Shown: positions 1 to 8,417, counted from the first letter of the stretch. The stretch: DNA of 64,000 nucleotides from Geodermatophilaceae bacterium URHB0062 (GCA_000620185.1 KK211086.1:124001-188000); one strand, 5' to 3'. The notes: a model not told the origin generated them from the letters alone. Translations and numbers: made by a program.

Positions 1-1
1 C

Positions 2-562
2 CGCTACTACGGCTACGGCACCGGGACGACGGCCGGCTACGAGACCACCACGACGACCGAGTCGACCACCGGCATGGCCACCAGCGGCATGACCACCGGC
101 ACGACGGACACGACCGGCTTCGACGAGCGCGGCACCGTGGGTCACGACACCTCCGGCCCGACCACGGACAACGCCATGACCCGGTCCGAGGAGCGCCTCA
201 ACGTGGGCACCCGGGAGTCCGAGGTGGGCCGCGCCCGCCTGCGCAAGTACGTCGTGACGGAGAACGTCACGGAGACGGTCCCGGTCACGCGTGAGGAGGT
301 TCGTGTCGAGCGCGAGCCGATCACCGACGCCAACATCGGCAACGCGCTGGACGGCCCCGCGATCAGCGAGGAGGAGCACGAGGTCGTGCTCAACGCCGAG
401 ACCCCCGTCGTCGAGAAGGAGGCCGTGCCGGTCGAGCGCGTCCGCCTCGACAAGGAGACCGTGACCGAGCAGGCTCAGGTCAACGAGGAGCTCCGCCGCG
501 AGGAGATCGAGGTCGACGGTGCCGACACCGACCTCGGCACCGACCGCGACCGGCGCATCTGA
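2..562 (+). CDS. DUF2382 (YsnF/AvaK-type) stress-response protein, 5'-truncated
   Basis: The frame is open to the left edge, so the N-terminus is missing. Related proteins often carry a PRC-barrel there. The visible part begins with a Tyr/Gly/Thr-rich low-complexity linker and is followed by a DUF2382 domain. That domain is recognisable from RSEERLNVGTRESEVGRARL near window position 182, the VTENVTETVPV segment and the closing alternation of Glu, Arg and Val. The C-terminus is very acidic and ends TDLGTDRDRRI. DUF2382 proteins are small soluble proteins linked to general and desiccation stress; no enzymatic role is known. A strong hairpin at 595-631 follows the stop. Family assignment is firm and function is only by association. 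Confidence 0.85.
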   Translation, partial: RYYGYGTGTTAGYETTTTTESTTGMATSGMTTGTTDTTGFDERGTVGHDTSGPTTDNAMTRSEERLNVGTRESEVGRARLRKYVVTENVTETVPVTREEVRVEREPITDANIGNALDGPAISEEEHEVVLNAETPVVEKEAVPVERVRLDKETVTEQAQVNEELRREEIEVDGADTDLGTDRDRRI

Positions 563-594
563 GAAAGGGCCCCCAGGGAGGGGGCGCTAGGCGG

Positions 595-636
595 CGGCGG
601 CCGGTCGAGGACAGGACTCGACCGGCCGCCGTTCTG
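595..636. terminator. Bidirectional hairpin terminator between convergent genes
   Basis: A perfect 15-bp stem (arms 595-609 and 617-631, 7-nt loop) lies between the convergent DUF2382 and thioesterase genes and is followed by TTCTGCG. A GC-rich stem with only a short T run is usual in high-GC actinobacteria. Confidence 0.75.
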
Positions 637-655
637 CGTGCCACGGGCGCGGAGG

Positions 656-1435
656 TCAGCGAGCGCCGAGGGGCCGCACCGTGAGGATCTGTTCCGCCCT
701 GCCCACCGCGCCGTGCGTGTCGTGCAGCACGGAACTGGTGAGACCGACGCCGTCCGGACCGAACACCACCGTGGTGTCGAGGCCCACCGGCCCACCGGCC
801 GGCTGACGGTGCAGGTGCACCGTGAGGTCGAGGTTGGGGAACATCCACTCGCCCGGTGGCTGCCGGACGGCGATGCCGTTGGCCGTGTCGACGAGCCCGA
901 CGAACCGCGCCAGGGGCGCGACCGGCTCGTCGGCCAGCAGCTCCACGTCGGTCGAGACCCAGGCGCGGGCGCGACCCGGCTCCGCGTCGGCCGACCGGCG
1001 GACCTCCAGCGAGCCGATGTAGCCGCCGGGCCACGTGCCGGGACCGTCCCAGCGCTCCAGCTCCGCGGGGGGCGGCATCGGCTCCGGTGCGCCACCGGCC
1101 ACGGCGGAGGTGTCCTGCCGGGACAGCAGCCAGGCGCGGGCCCGCACCACCGGCCGGTCCGACACGGTCATCGTCGCCTCGAGGAGCGAGATGGTGCGGC
1201 CGGCACGCACCGTCTCCACGACCACCTCGGAGACCGCCGCCGGGATGACGCCGAGGATCTCGAACGAGAGCCGGCCGATCTGCAGCCCCGATCCCGCCGC
1301 ATGCTGCTCCAGGGCGTGGGTGATCAACCCGGCGACGGGGGCGAAGTGCTGCTCGTCGGCTCGCCAGGCGCCGCCCACGTGCGCGGTGGGACGGAAGCGG
1401 GCGCCGTCGAGCCTGGTGTAGTAGGTGCTGCCCAT
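656..1435 (-). CDS. Thioesterase family protein (double hotdog)
   Basis: A 259-residue protein of the acyl-CoA thioesterase-like family with two tandem hotdog halves (TesB/4HBT_3 style). The N-terminal half carries GGAWRADEQHFAPVAGLI, the substrate-entry segment of this family. The C-terminal half has FVGLVDTANGIA and the LDLTVHLHRQP strand that mirrors it. These proteins hydrolyse or bind acyl-CoAs, and the substrate cannot be told from sequence. The ATG at 1435 (MGSTYYTRL) matches the family's usual N-terminus; no good Shine-Dalgarno is visible. It lies 17 bp downstream of the M18 peptidase on the same strand and is probably cotranscribed with it. A paralogue of similar length lies at 54198-54989. 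Confidence 0.8.
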   Translation of the reverse strand: MGSTYYTRLDGARFRPTAHVGGAWRADEQHFAPVAGLITHALEQHAAGSGLQIGRLSFEILGVIPAAVSEVVVETVRAGRTISLLEATMTVSDRPVVRARAWLLSRQDTSAVAGGAPEPMPPPAELERWDGPGTWPGGYIGSLEVRRSADAEPGRARAWVSTDVELLADEPVAPLARFVGLVDTANGIAVRQPPGEWMFPNLDLTVHLHRQPAGGPVGLDTTVVFGPDGVGLTSSVLHDTHGAVGRAEQILTVRPLGAR

Positions 1436-1452
1436 GCGCGGAGTCCGACGGC

Positions 1453-2769
1453 TCAGTCGTCGAAGCAGGCGGTGAGGACGTCGACCATGAGCGGGACGTC
1501 GAGCGCCGACGCCGTCTCCCGGCACGAGTGCATCCCGAGCATCGGCGAGCCGACGTCGACGGTCGCGATGCCCAGCCGGGTGGCGGTCAGGGGGCCGATG
1601 GTGCTGCCGCAGGGCAGGTCGGCGCGGGTGACGAACCGCTGCAGCGGCACCCCGGCCTCGGCCGCGCGGTCGGCGAACCAGCCGCCGGTGGTGGCGTCGG
1701 TGGCGTAGGCCTGGTTGGCGTTGAGCTTCAGCACAGGGCCGCCGCCGAGCCGGGGGCGGTGCGCCGGCTCGTGCCGGTCGTACTGCGTCGGGTGGACGGC
1801 GTGCGCCATGTCCGCCGACACCAGGATCGAGCGGGCCATCGCCCGGTGCCCCGCCTCGGGATCGCCGGAGTCGGTGGCCGAGGCGAGCCGGCGGACGACG
1901 TCCTCGAGGAAGCTGCCGCGCGCCCCCGCCATCGACCCGCTGCCGACCTCCTCGTGGTCGTTGGCGACCAGCACCTGGGTGCGGTCGCCCGCGGGTGCGG
2001 CCAGCAGCGCGAGCAGCCCGGCGTGCGAGCAGCCGAGGTTGTCCAGCCGAGGCGCGGCGATCCAGGTGCCGTCCGCCCCGCTGCGCGCCGCCGGCTGGGT
2101 GTCGGCCAGCACGAGGTCGTGCCCGACGATGTCGTCGACATCGACGCCCGCCGCCGAGGCGACCGCCTCGAGCAGCCCCGGCTCGCCCTCCAGCGCCTGG
2201 TCCCATACCGGGACGAGGTGGCGCTGCGGATCCAGCGTGAGCCCCTCCCGCACGCTCCGGTCGAGGTGGATCGCCAGTGAGGGCAGCCGCAGGGGAGCCC
2301 CCGGCAGCCGGACCAGGGCGGTCTCGCCGCCCCGGAGCACCACGCGGCCGGCCACCGTCAGCTCGCGGTCGAGCCAGGTGTGCCACAGCCCGCCGCCGTA
2401 GGGCTCCACGCCCACGAGCCGGTAACCGGCCTGGCGGACGTCGGAGTGCGGGCGGACCTTGAACGTCGGGGAGTCGGTGTGCGCGCCGACCAGGCGCATC
2501 CCCGACTCGGCGAGGGGCCGGCTGCCCAGCCGGAAGGCCACCAGGCTGCCGTGCCGGACGACGAAGTGCCGACCGCCTGGCGCCGGCTGCCAGCGGTCGG
2601 CCTCCGCGAGCTCGGTGAAGCCCGCGCCCGTGAGCCGGCGGGCCATCTCGGCGACGGCGTGGGACGGCGAGGGCGAGGCGTCGACGAACGCGCGCAGGTC
2701 GTCGCCGAGGGCCAGCTCGTGGGCAGCGTCGTCGGCGGCGTCGGCACGGTCGTCGGTCGGCGAAGGCAT
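1453..2769 (-). CDS. apeB: M18 family aminopeptidase
   Basis: 438 residues, the normal length for M18 (DNPEP/ApeB-like) zinc aminopeptidases, which remove N-terminal (often acidic or neutral) residues from peptides in the cytosol. Signature segments are present in order: GAHTDSPTFKVRP (His and Asp metal ligands), APRLDNLGCSHAGL, VANDHEEVGSGS (general base and Glu ligand), SADMAHAVHPTQ, LKLNANQAYATD and the C-terminal GSPMLGMHSCRE with the last His ligand. The ATG at 2769 gives an acidic leader before the first conserved block. It is divergent from the coxD-like gene, with 42 bp between the two start codons. Confidence in the family is high; the peptide substrates are unknown. Confidence 0.93.
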   Translation of the reverse strand: MPSPTDDRADAADDAAHELALGDDLRAFVDASPSPSHAVAEMARRLTGAGFTELAEADRWQPAPGGRHFVVRHGSLVAFRLGSRPLAESGMRLVGAHTDSPTFKVRPHSDVRQAGYRLVGVEPYGGGLWHTWLDRELTVAGRVVLRGGETALVRLPGAPLRLPSLAIHLDRSVREGLTLDPQRHLVPVWDQALEGEPGLLEAVASAAGVDVDDIVGHDLVLADTQPAARSGADGTWIAAPRLDNLGCSHAGLLALLAAPAGDRTQVLVANDHEEVGSGSMAGARGSFLEDVVRRLASATDSGDPEAGHRAMARSILVSADMAHAVHPTQYDRHEPAHRPRLGGGPVLKLNANQAYATDATTGGWFADRAAEAGVPLQRFVTRADLPCGSTIGPLTATRLGIATVDVGSPMLGMHSCRETASALDVPLMVDVLTACFDD

Positions 2770-2811
2770 GGGCTCATTCTCGACCTCGCCGTTCCCGCGC
2801 CCGGAGGTGGG

Positions 2812-3732
2812 ATGCTGCAGCGTGTGAGCGAGCGCACGCCGACCCTTCCCACCGACCCGCCCGCGCTCGCCGCCGCCCTGGAGGCCACCGGATACCTGCC
2901 CGATGAGGGGCTGGCGACCGCCGCCTACCTGGCGCTGGCGATGCACCGACCGCTGTTCCTCGAGGGTGAGGCCGGTGTCGGCAAGACCGCGCTCGCCCAC
3001 GCCATGGCCGAGGTCACCGGCCGGCCGATCTACCGGTTGCAGTGCTACGAGGGCCTGGAGGCCAGCCAGGCGCTCTACGACTGGGACTTCGGCCGTCAGC
3101 TCCTGCACCTGCGGGCCGCCGAGGCGGCGCACGCTGCCGGGGCCGCCGAGGAGCTGGACACCGAGAAGCTGGAGGCCTCCCTCTACGACCGGCGGTTCCT
3201 GCTCGCCCGGCCGCTGCTGCAGGCGCTGGAGGACTCGCCGAGCGTGCTGCTCGTCGACGAGATCGACCGCGCCGACGACGAGTTCGAGGCGTTCCTGCTC
3301 GAGGTGCTCTCCGACTTCACCATCTCGATCCCGGAGCTCGGCACCGTGCGCGCGACGACGCCGCCGCTCGTCGTCCTCACCTCCAACCGCACCCGCGAGG
3401 TGCACGACGCCCTCAAGCGGCGCTGCCTCTACCACTGGCTGCAGCACCCGGACTTCGACCGCGAGGTGGCGATCCTGCGGCGCCGGCTGCCCGAGGTGAC
3501 GGAGCAGCTGGCACGGGAGGTGGCCCGGGCGACGGCGAACCTGCGCCGGCTCGACCTGCTCAAGCCGCCGGGGATCGCGGAGGCGATGGACTGGGCGACC
3601 GCCCTGCACACGCTCGGCGCGCGGCACCTCGACCCGGATCTGGCGGCGCGGACGCTGGGCGCCGTCCTCAAGTACCGGGAGGACACCGACCGGGTGCAGG
3701 CCATGGCCGGAGGAGCGCTCCTCGGTGAGTGA
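2812..3732 (+). CDS. coxD: MoxR-type AAA+ ATPase, CoxD-like Mo-hydroxylase maturation factor
   Basis: 306 residues. Walker A GEAGVGKT lies near residue 52, Walker B VLLVDEIDRADDEFE near 142, and the sensor segment LTSNRTREVHDALKRRC follows, a typical MoxR/CoxD AAA+ module. In Oligotropha CoxD is a membrane-associated AAA+ factor needed to build the [CuSMoO2] site of CO dehydrogenase; here the role is inferred from the neighbours (VWA protein, XdhC). I chose ATG 2812 because GGAGG at 2803-2807 sits 4 nt upstream; GTG 2824 (MSERTPT) is the alternative but is 16 nt from that SD. It overlaps the next gene by 8 bp. The hydroxylase genes it probably serves are 23 kb away (26521-31461). Confidence 0.88.
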   Translation: MLQRVSERTPTLPTDPPALAAALEATGYLPDEGLATAAYLALAMHRPLFLEGEAGVGKTALAHAMAEVTGRPIYRLQCYEGLEASQALYDWDFGRQLLHLRAAEAAHAAGAAEELDTEKLEASLYDRRFLLARPLLQALEDSPSVLLVDEIDRADDEFEAFLLEVLSDFTISIPELGTVRATTPPLVVLTSNRTREVHDALKRRCLYHWLQHPDFDREVAILRRRLPEVTEQLAREVARATANLRRLDLLKPPGIAEAMDWATALHTLGARHLDPDLAARTLGAVLKYREDTDRVQAMAGGALLGE

Positions 3733-4837
3733 AAGATCGAGGGACGTCGTCGACACCGTGCTCGGCTTCGCCCGGACGCTGCGCCATGCCGGCGTACCGG
3801 CCTCCCCGGACCGGGTGGAGGCGATGCTCGCCGCGGTCGGCAACCTCTCCGTGCTCGACCCCCGCCACGTCTACTGGGCGGGCCGGCTCACGCTGTGCGG
3901 CGGCCCCGACGACCTCGACCGGTACGACGCCGCCTTCGCCGCCTGGTTCTCCGGCGAGGCGCCCCGCGCGGTGCCGCGCACGGCTTCCCAGCGGCTGGAG
4001 CCGGCGATCTCGGCCCCGCTCGCACCGGGGACGGGGGAGGGTGACGACGGCGAGGCGCCCGAGCTGGCCACCCAGGCCAGTGCCGACGAGGTGCTCCGCC
4101 ACCGCGACGTCGGCGAGATGACGCTCGCCGAGCGGGAGCACCTGCGTCGGCTGTTCGCGCTGCTCGTGCCCGCCGCGCCGATGCGGCCTTCCCGGCGTCG
4201 CCGGGCCAGCATCCGGGGCGCGGTGCACCCGGCCCGCACCGTGCGTCAGGCACTGCACGACGGCGGGGAGGTACGGCGGCTGCTGCACCACCGGCCCGAG
4301 GCCCGGCCGCGGCGCGTCGTCCTGCTGGTCGACGTGTCGGGTTCGATGACGCCCTACGCCGACGCGCTGCTGCGGTTCGCGCACGCCGCCGTCCGCGCCC
4401 GGCCGTCGTCCACCGAGGTGTTCACGATCGGCACGCGGCTCACCCGGGTCACGCGCGAGCTGCGGCTGCGCGACCCCGACAAGGCGCTCGCCGCGAGCGG
4501 TTCGGCGATCCCGGACTGGTCGGGTGGCACGCGGCTCGGCGAGGTGCTCAAGGCGTTCCTCGACCGGTGGGGCCAGCGCGGCACGGCCCGCGGAGCAGTG
4601 GTGGTCGTGTGCAGCGACGGCTGGGAGCGCGGGGACGCCGCGCTGCTGGGTGAGCAGATGGCGCGGCTGCGGCGGCTGGCGCACACCGTCGTCTGGGTGA
4701 ACCCGCACAAGGGCCGCACCGGCTACGAGCCGCTGACCAGTGGGATGCGGGCGGCACTGCCGTCGGTCGACCACTTCGTGTCGGGGCACAGCATGGCGGC
4801 GTTCGAGGAGCTGACAGGAGTGATCGGCCGTGCGTGA
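3725..4837 (+). CDS. coxE: VWA-domain CoxE-like maturation protein
   Basis: 370 residues with a GTG start inside the end of the MoxR-type gene (8-bp overlap, translational coupling). The C-terminal VWA domain carries the MIDAS motif DVSGS at residues 203-207, a conserved Thr in the SGGTRLGE segment and the SDGWERGD loop, as in CoxE proteins. VWA partners of MoxR ATPases act as adaptors that bring the ATPase to its client through a metal ion. The first 180 residues are the less conserved CoxE N-terminal region. It is part of a tight three-gene unit with the preceding ATPase and the following XdhC protein. The role is inferred from family and context. Confidence 0.88.
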   Translation: MSERSRDVVDTVLGFARTLRHAGVPASPDRVEAMLAAVGNLSVLDPRHVYWAGRLTLCGGPDDLDRYDAAFAAWFSGEAPRAVPRTASQRLEPAISAPLAPGTGEGDDGEAPELATQASADEVLRHRDVGEMTLAEREHLRRLFALLVPAAPMRPSRRRRASIRGAVHPARTVRQALHDGGEVRRLLHHRPEARPRRVVLLVDVSGSMTPYADALLRFAHAAVRARPSSTEVFTIGTRLTRVTRELRLRDPDKALAASGSAIPDWSGGTRLGEVLKAFLDRWGQRGTARGAVVVVCSDGWERGDAALLGEQMARLRRLAHTVVWVNPHKGRTGYEPLTSGMRAALPSVDHFVSGHSMAAFEELTGVIGRA

Positions 4838-5951
4838 TGTTCTCGACGACCTCGTGGGGTGGTGGCAGGCGGGGGAGACCGTCGGGATGGGGACCGTGGT
4901 GGCCACCTGGCGCTCGGCCCCGCGCCCGGCCGGCGCCTCGATGCTGGTCGGCCCCGACGGCACGGCGGTCGGCAGCGTCTCCGGGGGCTGCGTCGAGGGC
5001 GCGGTCTACGAGGAGGCCAAGGACGCCGTCGAGACCGGCGTGCCGACCCTCGAGCGCTACGGCGTGAGCGACGACGACGCCTTCGCGGTCGGCCTGACCT
5101 GCGGCGGGATCCTCGACGTGTTCGTCGAGTCGGTCTCGCGGGAGTCCTTCCCCGAGCTGGGGGACGTCGCCGAGTCGGTCGACCGGCACGAGCCCGTCGC
5201 CGTCGTCACCGTGGTCAAGGGTCCCGACGACCGGCTGGGACGGCGGCTCGTGCTCTGGCCCGATCGCGAGTCGGGCACGCTCGGGCTGCAGCGCCTGGAC
5301 GACGCAGTCGCCGCCGACGCGCGGGGCATGCTCGCCGCGGGGCGGACGGGTCTGCTGCACGTCGGTCACGACGGCGAGCGCCGCGGCGACGACCTGACGC
5401 TCTTCGTGAACTCCTTCGCACCCCCGGCCCGCATGGTCGTGTTCGGCGCCATCGACTTCGCCGCGGCGGTCGCCCGCGTCGGCGCCTTCCTGGGCTACCG
5501 CGTGACGGTCTGCGACGCCCGCCCGGTGTTCGCCACGCCGAAGCGGTTCCCCGACGCGCACGAGGTGGTCGTCGAGTGGCCGCACCGCTACCTGCAGGCG
5601 GAGGTCGAGGCCGGCCGGATCGACGAGCGCACCGTGCTGTGCGTGCTCACCCACGATCCGAAGTTCGACGTCCCGTTGCTGGAGGTGGCGCTGCGCATAC
5701 CGGTCGCCTACGTGGGGGCGATGGGCTCGCGGCGGACGCACGACGAGAGGCTGGCCCGGCTGGCCGAGGCGGGGCTGAGCGAGGCGGAGATCGCCCGGCT
5801 GTCCTCGCCGATCGGGTTGGACCTCGGCGCCCGCACGCCCGAGGAGACGGCCGTGTCGATCGCCGCCGAGATCATCGCGGGGCGGTGGGGCGGCACCGGG
5901 GAGCGGCTGGCCGGCACCGAGGGCCCGATCCACCGCACCGCTGACCGGTAG
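4830..5951 (+). CDS. XdhC/CoxI family molybdenum-cofactor insertion protein
   Basis: 373 residues with the two domains usual for full-length XdhC/CoxI: an N-terminal XdhC_CoxI domain (GTVVATWRSAPRPAGASM, then GSVSGGCVEGAVYEEA and LTCGGILDVFVE) and a C-terminal Rossmann-like XdhC_C domain (VVFGAIDFAAAVARVGAFLG, later LTHDPKFDVPLLEVAL and YVGAMGSRRTHDERL). XdhC binds Mo cofactor and helps sulfurate and insert it into xanthine-dehydrogenase-family enzymes. The two conserved Cys (SGGC and TCGG) are intact. The GTG start at 4830 overlaps the VWA gene by 8 bp, so the three genes form one operon. Its likely client is the CoxL-type protein at 27027-29516. Confidence 0.92.
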   Translation: MRDVLDDLVGWWQAGETVGMGTVVATWRSAPRPAGASMLVGPDGTAVGSVSGGCVEGAVYEEAKDAVETGVPTLERYGVSDDDAFAVGLTCGGILDVFVESVSRESFPELGDVAESVDRHEPVAVVTVVKGPDDRLGRRLVLWPDRESGTLGLQRLDDAVAADARGMLAAGRTGLLHVGHDGERRGDDLTLFVNSFAPPARMVVFGAIDFAAAVARVGAFLGYRVTVCDARPVFATPKRFPDAHEVVVEWPHRYLQAEVEAGRIDERTVLCVLTHDPKFDVPLLEVALRIPVAYVGAMGSRRTHDERLARLAEAGLSEAEIARLSSPIGLDLGARTPEETAVSIAAEIIAGRWGGTGERLAGTEGPIHRTADR

Positions 5952-5972
5952 GCACCGATCCGGGTCCCGTTT

Positions 5973-6002
5973 ATAGCGGATCAGGTATACCGTCTCCGCT
6001 AT
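5973..6002. promoter_or_regulatory. 30-bp interrupted palindrome overlapping the XRE start: probable autoregulatory operator
   Basis: ATAGCGGA (5973-5980) is mirrored exactly by TCCGCTAT (5995-6002). At the centre is a second perfect palindrome, GGTATACC (5984-5991). Twelve of 15 positions in each half are complementary. The right arm covers the ATG at 6001, and TATACC inside it resembles a -10 element, so the transcript may be leaderless or nearly so. Position and symmetry fit a dimeric XRE repressor binding over its own promoter. Confidence 0.7.
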
Positions 6003-6267
6003 GCCGCCGTCGTCGCGCCGGTCCTCGTTCCCGGGCTTCCAGGGCCCCTCAGGACGTCGTCGTGAGCTGATCGAGGAGCTCGTCCGCGCCCGCCGGGAGG
6101 GCGAGCTCAGCCAGACCGAGATCGCGGCCCGCATGGGCACGTCCCAGTCGGCCGTCGCCCGGCTCGAGAGCGGCGAGCTCGATGCTCGGCTGTCCACGCT
6201 GGAGCGGTATGCGGCCGCGCTCGGCCACACCGTCGACTGGCAGGTCCGACCGTTCGAGGAGTCCTGA
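6001..6267 (+). CDS. XRE-family helix-turn-helix regulator
   Basis: 88 residues, essentially one HTH_XRE domain: LVRARREGELSQTEIAARMG, then SQSAVARLESGELDARLSTL with the recognition helix, and a HigA-like tail AALGHTVDWQVRPF. It starts at ATG 6001 inside a 30-bp palindrome, and its stop overlaps the start of the following ClpP-like gene (TGATG), so the two are made together. This layout (small XRE protein, operator over its own promoter, coupled partner) is that of an autoregulated pair; antitoxin-like regulators such as HigA look similar. Whether the partner is a toxin is not shown. Confidence 0.85.
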   Translation: MPPSSRRSSFPGFQGPSGRRRELIEELVRARREGELSQTEIAARMGTSQSAVARLESGELDARLSTLERYAAALGHTVDWQVRPFEES

Positions 6268-6950
6268 TGAGCAGTCCACTGGGCACGCGGCCACCCCTTC
6301 CCCCGGAACCGCCCGAGCCGCCGTTCCCCCGGCCCACGCCGTGGCTGCCCGATATCCGGCCGACCGCCCCGGGGCCGGTCTCGGCGAATGCGTCGGTGAT
6401 GGTGGCGGCGCGGGACTGGATGGACGAGCGGCTGCTCGACCAGCGCGTCATCGCCCTCGCCGGCGAGCTGGACGACGAGGCGGTGAACCGGACGGTCGCC
6501 GCACTGGCGCTCCTGGATGCCGATGGCGACGACCCGATCCAGCTGCGGCTGTCCGGCGTCAGCGCTGTCACGACGTCCGTCCTGCCGATCGTCGACGCCT
6601 TGGACCTGACGGGCGCCCCGATCCATGCCACGGCCCTCGGCACGCTCACGGGGCCGGCGATCGCGCTGCTGGCTGTCGCCGACCGGCGCACGGCAGGACC
6701 GCACGCCCTGTTCCAGCTTCGTGAGCCGCGGGCCCCCCGCGGGGAACACGGCCGGGACGTCGAGCGATCGGCCGCCGCGCATGCACGGGAGGTCGCCCTG
6801 GTCGACGAGCGGCTCGCGGCCGCGTGCGGGCGTCCGGTGGCGGAGGTCGCCGCGGACATGCGGGCCGGACGGCTGCTGACGGCGCAGGGAGCGCGCGACT
6901 ACGGGCTCGTCGACGGCGACGAGCCCACGCAGCGGCCCCCGCGGGGGTGA
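6267..6950 (+). CDS. ClpP-fold protein lacking the catalytic triad
   Basis: 227 residues. After a Pro-rich N-terminal 40 residues, residues 50-220 follow the ClpP/crotonase fold: ERLLDQRVIALAGELDDEAV corresponds to the ClpP N-terminal strand region, NRTVAALALLDADGDDPIQL to the first helix and strand, and LTAQGARDYGLVD to the conserved C-terminal segment. The active-site positions are changed. Where ClpP has GQAASM, this protein has GTLTGP (residues 125-130), with Gly for the nucleophilic Ser; the MIHQP segment is replaced by LFQLREP; and no Asp is seen at the third triad position. It is likely a pseudo-protease or scaffold. It is translationally coupled to the XRE gene. Family by eye, about 75 percent sure. 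Confidence 0.7.
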   Translation: MSSPLGTRPPLPPEPPEPPFPRPTPWLPDIRPTAPGPVSANASVMVAARDWMDERLLDQRVIALAGELDDEAVNRTVAALALLDADGDDPIQLRLSGVSAVTTSVLPIVDALDLTGAPIHATALGTLTGPAIALLAVADRRTAGPHALFQLREPRAPRGEHGRDVERSAAAHAREVALVDERLAAACGRPVAEVAADMRAGRLLTAQGARDYGLVDGDEPTQRPPRG

Positions 6951-7230
6951 GCGCCTGACCGGCTCCTCCGAGCCCCCCTACCCGTACGACGTCGAGGTGT
7001 CGGGCGGTTGAGTCGCATTCGCTCCCGTCGCGTGCACGGATCGGCCCCGCTCGGCGCGGACTCACGGTATCCATCAGTCGTGGCGCGCATCACAGTGCCC
7101 GCGGACGATGAGCCGGTGCCCCGAGAAGGGCGTAGTGGGGGCGACAGGCGCCTGGGTGCTGCTCCCGATCGGGTTCGTCCCGCGTCACCCCTGCGGTCCC
7201 GGCGGGGCCGTCCAACGATCTGGAGGGTCG
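6951..7230 (+). other. Intergenic region before the first NDMA-type dehydrogenase
   Basis: 280 bp with no credible coding frame and no hairpin I could establish beyond a small CCCCCGCGGGGG palindrome at the end of the preceding gene. It presumably holds the promoter of the dehydrogenase gene, but I see no convincing -35/-10 pair. Confidence 0.4.
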
Positions 7231-8367
7231 ATGAAGACCAGAGCAGCAGTCCTGCGTGGCGTCGGGCAACCGTTCGAGATCACGGAGGTGGAGCTCGACG
7301 AGCCCAAGACCGGTGAGGTTCTGATCCGCTTCGTGGCCGCCGGCCTGTGCCATTCCGACGAGCACCTCAGACACGGCGACATCGTCCCGCGCTTCCCGAT
7401 CGTCGGCGGCCACGAGGGCGCCGGCATCATCGAGAAGGTCGGGCCCGGGGTCACCAGGCTCCAACCCGGGGACCACGTCGTCTGCTCGTTCCTGCCGGTC
7501 TGCGGGCACTGTCGCTGGTGTTCCACCGGCAGGTCCAACCTGTGTGACCAGGGCGCCACGATCCTCGACGGCGTGCTGCCCGACGGCACCTATCGTTTCC
7601 ATCACGACGGTGACGACCTCGGCGGCATGTGCATGCTCGGGACCTTCTCCGAGCGTGCGGTGATCAGCGAGAACTCCGCCGTCAAGGTGGACGACGACCT
7701 CCCGCTGGACAAGGTCGTGCTGATCGGCTGCGGCGTGCCCACGGGATGGGGATCGGCGGTGCACGCCGCGGCGACCGAGCCCGGCGACACGATCGCGATC
7801 TACGGCATCGGCGGCATCGGCATCAACACCGTGCAGGGCGCCGCCCTCGCAGGGGCCCGCAACGTCGTGGCCATCGACCCGTTGCCCAACAAGCGGGAGG
7901 CGGCCGAGCAACTGGGTGCCACGCACAGCTGCGAGACGGCGGAGCAGGCGCAGGAGCTCATCCAGGAGCTCACCCGCGGGGTCGGGGCGGACAAAGCGAT
8001 CATCACGGTCGGCGTCGTCGACGCCGAGGTGGTGAGCAGCGCCGTGAACGTGATCCGCAAGGGCGGCACCGTCGTCATCACCGGACTGGCCGATCCCACC
8101 AAGACCAACATCGAACTGAACAGCGCGATGCTGACGTTGTTCGAGAAGACCGTGAAGGGCAGCCTGTTCGGCTCCGGAGACCCCTTCAACGACATCCCGC
8201 GGATGATCGAGCTCTACCAGTCCGGCGACCTGAAGCTCGACGAGCTGATCACGTCGACCTACACGCTGGACCAGGTCAACGAGGGGTACCAGGACCTGGT
8301 CGACGGCAAGAACATCCGTGGCGTGATCATCTACGACACCCCGCCGCTGGAGGGAGCGCCCGCCTGA
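7231..8367 (+). CDS. NDMA-dependent (mycofactocin-associated) alcohol dehydrogenase
   Basis: 378 residues, zinc MDR superfamily. Catalytic zinc ligands are Cys40 (GLCHSDEH), the His61-Glu62 pair (GGHEGAG) and the Cys of IGCGVPTGWGS. Structural zinc cysteines are 91, 94, 97 and 105. The Rossmann motif is GIGGIGINTV. Length, the CGVPTGWGSA block and the NEGYQDLVDGKNIRGVIIYD C-terminus match the NDMA-dependent subfamily (TIGR03989 type). Its NADH stays bound and is thought to be reoxidised by mycofactocin in vivo. ATG 7231 has GGAGGG at 7222-7227. A 15-bp hairpin at 8384-8417 closes the gene. It lies 7 kb from mftA, which supports the subfamily call; the alcohol substrate is unknown. Confidence 0.9.
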   Translation: MKTRAAVLRGVGQPFEITEVELDEPKTGEVLIRFVAAGLCHSDEHLRHGDIVPRFPIVGGHEGAGIIEKVGPGVTRLQPGDHVVCSFLPVCGHCRWCSTGRSNLCDQGATILDGVLPDGTYRFHHDGDDLGGMCMLGTFSERAVISENSAVKVDDDLPLDKVVLIGCGVPTGWGSAVHAAATEPGDTIAIYGIGGIGINTVQGAALAGARNVVAIDPLPNKREAAEQLGATHSCETAEQAQELIQELTRGVGADKAIITVGVVDAEVVSSAVNVIRKGGTVVITGLADPTKTNIELNSAMLTLFEKTVKGSLFGSGDPFNDIPRMIELYQSGDLKLDELITSTYTLDQVNEGYQDLVDGKNIRGVIIYDTPPLEGAPA

Positions 8368-8383
8368 TCGCCCGCAGGGCTGC

Positions 8384-8417
8384 GTGGTCGTGCCCGGTGG
8401 CGACCGGGCACGACCAC
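8384..8417 (+). terminator. Hairpin terminator after the dehydrogenase
   Basis: A perfect 15-bp stem (arms 8384-8398 and 8403-8417) closed by a GGCG tetraloop, 17 bp after the stop codon. No T tract follows. The downstream AAA+-VWA gene starts at 8479, so it may be transcribed separately or by read-through. Confidence 0.7.

Noticed and set aside
6001-6950. Classical HigBA-type toxin-antitoxin locus
   Set aside because: The partner gene encodes a ClpP-like fold of 227 residues, not a RelE/HigB-type ribonuclease.
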